From positions 16,478,501 through 16,542,500 of the forward strand of contig NC_080559.1 in assembly GCF_030253575.1 (NCBI RefSeq): a stretch of 64,000 nucleotides of DNA, in the 5' to 3' direction. Both the position numbers and the translations under genes were made by a program. Shown here in pieces: positions 58,715 through 64,000 of the stretch. The number at the start of each line of letters is the position of its first letter. Position 1 is the first letter of the stretch. The stretch is from Rhododendron vialii (taxonomy: Eukaryota > Streptophyta > Magnoliopsida > Ericales > Ericaceae). Under the pieces are notes generated by a model, which ran no database searches, had not been told where the DNA came from, and worked only from the letters and a program-made list of their open reading frames with translations.

Positions 58715-60994
58715 GTTGGTGCTTTGAAGATGAAGGAGGAAGCTTCATTATATGGTTGGTGTTTGCTTTGATCACTGTTAGTGATCTTACTGTGTTTCCT
58801 TGCATGTACACTTTTGTTGACACGTTACGGGAAAAAATAGTGGTGGTGTTGATGTAATCTTGAATAACAGCTCCCTAATTTTTGTAACAATTTTGTATTT
58901 GCTTTGATTCCTTGGGTAATATCTTCAATTGAGATTAAGTAATTTTAGTGTTGAGGGTGCATGAAAGTTTTTCATTAGTTTATGTCAATACTTTTGATTT
59001 GTGCCTTCGGGCATGGGCACAGTTGCACTCCTCAAATTTTTCCTTTGAAGTTATTTCATTTTAGTCACGTTCAAAGCCATGTTGCGATGTGCCTGTTGGA
59101 ATCAATTTTCCCAAAGATAAATCTTCAACTTCCTCCCATCATGTAATTTTTCCTTCACAAATCAACATGCTTGTCGAAAGATCCTCATCTGGACCTCCAA
59201 CTAAGTACTTTCAGCCATTCGGCCTTCCAATGTACTATTTCCAGAATCTAGAAACAGGTCAAACTAATTTTGATGTTTGTGAAGCTTAAATTCCATAGTG
59301 AAAAATCTTTCACTGTTGAATTACTGCCATTTCTTTGGTGCTTTAGTGATATTGTATCAGTTCATCTGACATTTTATGTAAGAAACTATTTGCATAGTAA
59401 GTATAATTCTTTGTATTTTTGTCATATTCATATCTTTATTATTTTGAAAATAGGTGTGGCTTGTGTCCCCTAGATAGGCACTGACAGTGATGATTCATTC
59501 CTGGATATTTATACAGGTTTTCTGTACAAAGAGCAAACAAAACTGCAATGCGTGTCCAATGAGAGGAGACTGCAGACACTTTGCAAGTGCTTTTGCAAGG
59601 TATACCATTCAACCTTCGTTCAAAAACACTTTCAGTTGATAACCAGGAGCATTATCATCATCATTACCTATTGGATCAAAGCTCAGCTCAAAAGTTGGAC
59701 ACTCAATTTAGTAACATTTAAATATCTGAGGAACATAAGCACTACTTGACTAGAAAAACAAGCAGTATATACTCATTAGAAGGGGAGGGACGGAGGGTGG
59801 TTGTCAAAGAGATGACCGCTTATGCATTTATTCGAAAGTTATTGATGTAAGTCAATTGCTATTAGGTCCTAAAACTATGACAGAAGAAAAAAATAAGAGG
59901 AAAATTAACCACATAATGAGTGTTATTTTGTCCTCAAAATGAGTTAGTTGGAAAACCACTGGCTCAACTAGTCACGAAGGAGGTCACAATTTCCAGCACA
60001 CACTTAGAGCGGGAAAGAAAATTTGAAAAAAATTTAACACACTTAGGTTTGGACCCAGGACACAAATGTTTGAACCACTCTCAACATGCGTCCTTTGGAA
60101 AAGAACATTATCATTAGTTTCTTAAAAATCCAGTTTAAGTAAAAAAAGAACCGATGCAATCCTAGAAGATACTAAGAATTTAGGACTGTGTTCCCCAATA
60201 AGTTTTCTATCCAATTATTACTCTCATTTCTCTGTCTCTCTCCAATCATTACTCCAAAAACCCCACTCAAAAAGCAAATCAAACAAAACTCTAGATGCAT
60301 CAAAGGCAATGACATTTGAGGTGTTTTTGTTTCCATCATTTAGAACCATGACACAATACATGTACTCACATATTGCAAGGTCAAAAAATCGATCGTATGT
60401 CTTGGAAATAAACCTTTAAGTTTTTAACAAAATCCAAAAAGAAACTCTTAAGTACCGAATATGCATGAATGTTTTGTTTATCAGATATTTTTAGAGAAAT
60501 AAAGAGGAAATATTGAACCTATATCCAAATGTGACTAATTTTGCTAGAAAAATAGGAAAGAGAAAGTGGAAGAATAGAGGCAAAATAGGTGGAGGTATAT
60601 GAACAATATTTCAATTGCTTGACTAATGTAGCCATAGGAGAGGGGATCATATGGTAAGTTGGTAACATCCTTAATACTTTGGCCACTTAATTATCTGATG
60701 TAGGAAAACAAAATGAAAAGGCCTGGAACCGACTGAACATCATGTGGAACAATATTATATATGAAAACAAATAAACGTATTCCATTTTGTTCATAAATTT
60801 GGGAAGAGCAAGATCATGTGCTTTTACTTGTTGAATCCCCCCTATTTATGCCCTTTGGATGTCTACAAATAGGGGAGCTGTTCTATTAGGAAAACCATTT
60901 TGGGATGGGGATGGAAGAACCTTGTGAAAGGAACAAAACCTACCTCACTAGAAAAAAATAATACCTGAGTGAGCTACCTTTTGGAAGTCCCACT
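58715..60994. other. Non-coding or undefined sequence
   Basis: A frame of 66 residues at 59089-59289 is followed by a possible donor after YYFQNLETG but has no known domain. The repeat pair of 42.64 kb lies at 59727-59853. No gene supported. Confidence 0.45.
59727..59853. repeat. Dispersed repeat, copy B (partner at 42643-42764)
   Basis: Shares aatatctgaggaacataagc and ggttgtcaaagagatga with copy A, without the foldback MITE found there. Confidence 0.8.
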
Positions 60995-61697
60995 TGTTAA
61001 GGCATCCAACTCATAGCCAATTGGCAATGAGTGGAGAGGCCACCCAAGCTCATATACTAGGTTTGGAGGTTATATTCAATCAATGTGGGACAAGTTCCAA
61101 CACTCTCCCGCATGTGCGACCCCTGACTTGCACGTGGTGAGGTAAACTTCAACACATACGACAACAATCAATTATTAACGACAAACAAAGGGGGAACCTG
61201 TTACATGGTCTTAGGTAGAACTCGACCCCAAAAGCTAATTATTGAAGTGAGGGTGCCCTCACGCTTATATTCATCATATTACTTTGGTACCCAAGCGATG
61301 TGGGACTTTGCTTCACACCTTCCCTCACGCCTAGTGTGCTGACTCAGCAGTACCTGTCGCGTGCAGGCCAGGGACACGCACCCTACCCATCCTTGGCATA
61401 CCCGACTTTGATACCATGTTACACGGTCTTGGGTAGAACTCAACCCCAAAAGCTAACTATTGAAGTGAGGGTGCCCTCACGCATTCATCATATTACTTTG
61501 GTACCTAAGCGATGTGGGACTCCGCTTCACAAACCATCAACAACATATAGTCTTGTTCAAAAGTCTCCGAAAACCTTGCTCTGATACCATGTTAAGGCAT
61601 CCAACTCAAAGCCAATTGGCAATGAGTGGAGAGGTTGCCCAGTCTCATATACTAGGTTTGGAGGTTATATTTAACCAATGTGGGACAAGCTCCAACA
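60995..61697 (-). mobile_element. Outer TRIM retrotransposon (about 703 bp) interrupted by a second TRIM
   Basis: 108-bp LTRs lie at 60995-61102 and 61590-61697 (TGTTAAGG ... CCAACA on the plus strand). On the minus strand the 5' LTR is followed by TGGTATCAGAGC (61589-61578), the initiator-tRNA-Met primer site typical of copia-type and TRIM elements. There is no coding region. Flanks are ccact and ccacc, so a target duplication with one change is possible. The LTRs differ at several bases. Confidence 0.85.
61199..61531 (-). mobile_element. Inner TRIM nested in the outer TRIM
   Basis: LTRs of 119 and 115 bp (61199-61317 and 61417-61531) start TGTTACA and end CTTCACA on the plus strand. The primer site, TGGTATCAAAG on the minus strand, lies just inside the second LTR (61416-61406). 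An aacc target duplication is visible at 61195-61198 and 61532-61535. It belongs to a different TRIM family from the outer one. Confidence 0.82.
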
Positions 61698-62190
61698 CCA
61701 CCTTCATCAAAAAATGATCAGATTAACTATCCAAAGAGAACAAGATTTTCCTATTTAAACCCCCAACAATTTCCTTAGGAGAAAACAACCAAATATAAGA
61801 AGCTAGAAATGTAGGGTGTAAAGATTAGCTAAGACAAAATCTAAAACTACAAAAAAAAATGCCCTAGTGATCCTAGAACATGTTTTATTGTTCGAAAGAC
61901 ATACTCTGAAATTGTCATCCACGACAGCTGATCCATAATGTGCAACAAGGTTGGGCATGCGGCGTACCACTTTCTCAAACTTCATATAGAAATGATTTTC
62001 TTTCAATGGAAAGCACATTCGTACATATCTAACAACAGGACATTATACTTTTTTTTTGTTTTTTTTGGTGTGGGTGTTGGGGATGGGGGGGACGTGGCAA
62101 CCACTCATCTTCATTTTGAACAGTGGCAAAAACTAGCACCCCACTTGCAATGAATTATTTGCATTTTATACTCAATATGAATACTTGAAC
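61698..62190. other. Non-coding, possible intron of the glycosylase relic
   Basis: Open frames on both strands (61803-62153) show no domain. Lies just upstream of the DEMETER/ROS1-like exon. Confidence 0.4.
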
Positions 62191-63707
62191 TTTGTTTTTG
62201 GCGTGCAAGGCTTGTAGAGGTGTCAAATGTGCCGGCACGACCCGTTTAACTTCGTGCTAACCGTGCTTCATGCCGTGCCGTGCCGGCCCGTTTACTTTAT
62301 TTACTTAAATCGTGCTGTGTCGTGCCGTGCCGTGCTGTTTGTCAATCGTGTCGTGCCGTGCCGGCCCGTTTACTTAAATTGTGTTGTGCCGTGCCATGCC
62401 ATTTGTCAATCGTGTCGTGTCGTGCCGGCCCATTTCTGAAATCGTGTCGTGTCATGCCGGCCCAATTTCTTAAATCGTGTCGTGTCATGTCATGCCGGTC
62501 CGTTTTCTTAAATCATGTCGTGCCATGCCGTTTTCAATCGTGTCAAGATGTGCCGGCCCATTTACTTAATCGTGTCGTGTCGTGTCGTGTCGAATCGGGC
62601 CGGGCCGGGCCGTTTTAAGTCATGTCGTTTTAGTCTGCCCTAACATTTGCTTTCATATTAAATTACTCTTGCACCATAAATATTTTGATAAGTTTTTTTA
62701 ATTTTACTTGTTATCTTGTATTGTAATGTTAAATTTGCAAACCAAAGGTCCAAAGCCTATTTAATTTTACTAACAAAAACAAAACAAATATTTTTACCGA
62801 ATAAAATTTGATAGTTTTTTAAAAGTAAAAAAATGATTTTTTAAAAACATGATTTTTTAATAAATTGTTTTTTAAAAAAAATTAAATATCTTAGTTGTTT
62901 ACCTTTAAAAATAGGTAAACAAATATTTTTAACGGAATAGAAATTGTTTAATTTTTTAAAAATTTTAAAAAAAAACCATGTGGCTTATTTAATTTTTTTT
63001 CCCTTGCTTCGTGCCGTGCCCTTTCGTGCCCATGCTCGTGCCTATGCCCGTGCCTTGCTAGAACCGTGCCATGCCGTGCCGTTCCTGTCCACTTTTCGTG
63101 CCCGTGCCCGTGTCGTGCCGTGCTGTGCCAGGCCAACTTTCGTGCCGTGCCCGTGCCGTGCCAGGCCAATACCGTGCCTGTGACGTGCCGTGCTACCCCG
63201 TGCCCGTGTCGTATCGTGCCGGTACGGCCCATTTGACACCTCTAAAGGCTTGCCCTCCCAAGTCTAGAAGAGAAAAGTATAGTGGGTTCAACAACTCCAG
63301 CAGCCACTGACAGAAGCGCTACAATAGGAATCAGGCCCATTCCATTACTAACAGCTGATAGAAATGAACCGAAAGAGATCGGATCAGTTTTGAGGAACTG
63401 TGAACCTATTGTCGAGGAACCAGCAACACCAGAAGGTCCAGAACCAGAAACTGCAGAGTTCACGCTGAACCAACACCAGTAGTGACATCGAAGATGTGTT
63501 TTATGAGGATCCTGACGAAATTCCTACAATCAAACTCAACCTTGAAGAGTTCACGCTGAATCTACATAACTACGTGCAAGAAAAGATGGAACTGCGAGAG
63601 GGTGATACGTCCAAAGCTTTAGTTGCTTTGTATCCACAGGCTGCTTTGATCCCTACACTGAAACTGAAGAATGTGAGTCGACTACGCACATAGCACCAAG
63701 TGTAAGT
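62191..63707 (+). pseudogene. DEMETER/ROS1-like DNA glycosylase pseudogene exon, split by a hAT MITE
   Basis: After the MITE, 63246-63480 reads RLALPSLEEKSIVGSTTPAA then LRNCEPIVEEPATP, and 63484-63690 reads SDIEDVFYEDPDEIPTIKLN then LKNVSRLRT. These are hallmarks of the C-terminal half of plant 5-methylcytosine DNA glycosylases (DME/ROS1/DML), which remove methylated cytosine in the nucleus. Left of the MITE, 62191-62214 keeps a trace of the FASARL segment. It is broken: the 62215-63244 insertion, a frame change near 63470 and TAG at 63691-63693 where the family has Glu (RLRTEHQV). A possible donor (GTAAG) follows at 63703. The glycosylase domain exons are not seen in this window; the rest may continue beyond it. 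Confidence 0.88.
62215..63244. mobile_element. hAT MITE, 1,030 bp, with perfect 8-bp target duplication
   Basis: Termini TAGAGGTGTCAAATG and CATTTGACACCTCTA are perfect inverted repeats. The target duplication aaggcttg lies at 62207-62214 and 63245-63252. Both subterminal regions (62230-62620 and 63010-63230) are packed with CGTGCCGTGCC/CGTGTCGTG words in opposite orientations; the middle is AT-rich. It has no transposase. The Cys/Val/Pro-rich open frames within are repeat translations. Confidence 0.95.
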
Positions 63708-64000
63708 ACGCATCTTCCAACTACATCTTAAATGTTAGTTTATAACAGACAAATACTAGTACAGCAAAACTGAGTCTGCTTAGCGCTTACATATATTGGA
63801 TTCCTAAGGGTATATATGACGAGGTCTGCATATCAGCTGCTGATAAAGGCTGACTGTACCAATACTGTCCAGAAGACAACAGCTGTGAACTCTTTCCGAA
63901 ATGAAAGACGCAAAAATACAAAACCTAGCAGGTAACTTACTTGTATCAGGTTGATACTTGCCTGATTAACCAAGACATGTTGATCACAGAATGTTTTGTA
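63708..64000. other. Probable intron of the glycosylase relic
   Basis: Non-coding sequence after the possible donor at 63703. No further exon is recognised before the window ends. Confidence 0.5.

Noticed and set aside
62227-63239. Cys/Val/Pro/Arg-rich and His/Gly/Arg-rich frames on both strands
   Set aside because: Translations of CGTGCCGTGCC subterminal repeats of the hAT MITE.

Overview
The window looks like nuclear DNA of a flowering plant, most likely a eudicot. It is AT-rich, has GT...AG introns, and carries relics of two plant gene families (the CCR4-NOT scaffold NOT1 and a DEMETER/ROS1-type DNA glycosylase). Its mobile elements are typical plant types: a Tat/Retand-like Ty3 LTR element with an antisense gene, hAT elements, MULEs, Tourist-like MITEs and TRIMs. 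I cannot name the species. I found no intact, long, single-copy host gene. The window reads as a transposon-rich region with decayed gene copies.

Layout. 0-1.2 kb: partial Ty3/gypsy pol on the minus strand, cut by the window edge. 1.2-5.8 kb: AT-rich non-coding DNA. 5.83-9.74 kb: an apparently complete hAT transposon with a four-exon, 747-residue transposase gene, degenerate inverted ends and a perfect 8-bp target duplication (atcaaacc). 10.3-16.7 kb: a minus-strand, intron-containing, decayed copy of the 5' quarter of NOT1, with a 724-bp Tourist-like MITE inside one of its exons. 17-19.9 kb: MITE relics and microsatellites. 19.9-30.6 kb: a whole-looking, very young Tat/Retand-type LTR retrotransposon with nearly identical LTRs, one long gag-pol frame and a spliced antisense gene near the 3' LTR. 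31.0-31.7 kb: a solo LTR with five 64-bp tandem repeats and a GAGAG target duplication. 32-43.7 kb: mostly non-coding DNA with MITEs, including a perfect-ended hAT MITE at 38.85-39.41 kb and a foldback element at 42.77-42.98 kb.

43.77-58.12 kb is a direct tandem duplication of about 6.7 kb with a 2-bp (TG) microhomology at the junction. Each unit carries a MULE with long terminal inverted repeats and a 10-bp target duplication. The MULE transposase lacks its catalytic core in both copies. Each unit ends just after the first coding exon and splice donor of a small gene of unknown function. A 965-bp non-autonomous hAT entered unit 2 after the duplication, and unit 1 preserves the empty site.

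58-64 kb: possible downstream exons of that small gene, a TRIM element with a second TRIM nested inside it, and a DEMETER/ROS1-like pseudogene exon split by a 1,030-bp hAT MITE with a perfect 8-bp target duplication. Relative order of events can be read in several places: MULE insertion, then segmental duplication, then hAT insertion; NOT1 copy, then MITE; outer TRIM, then inner TRIM.
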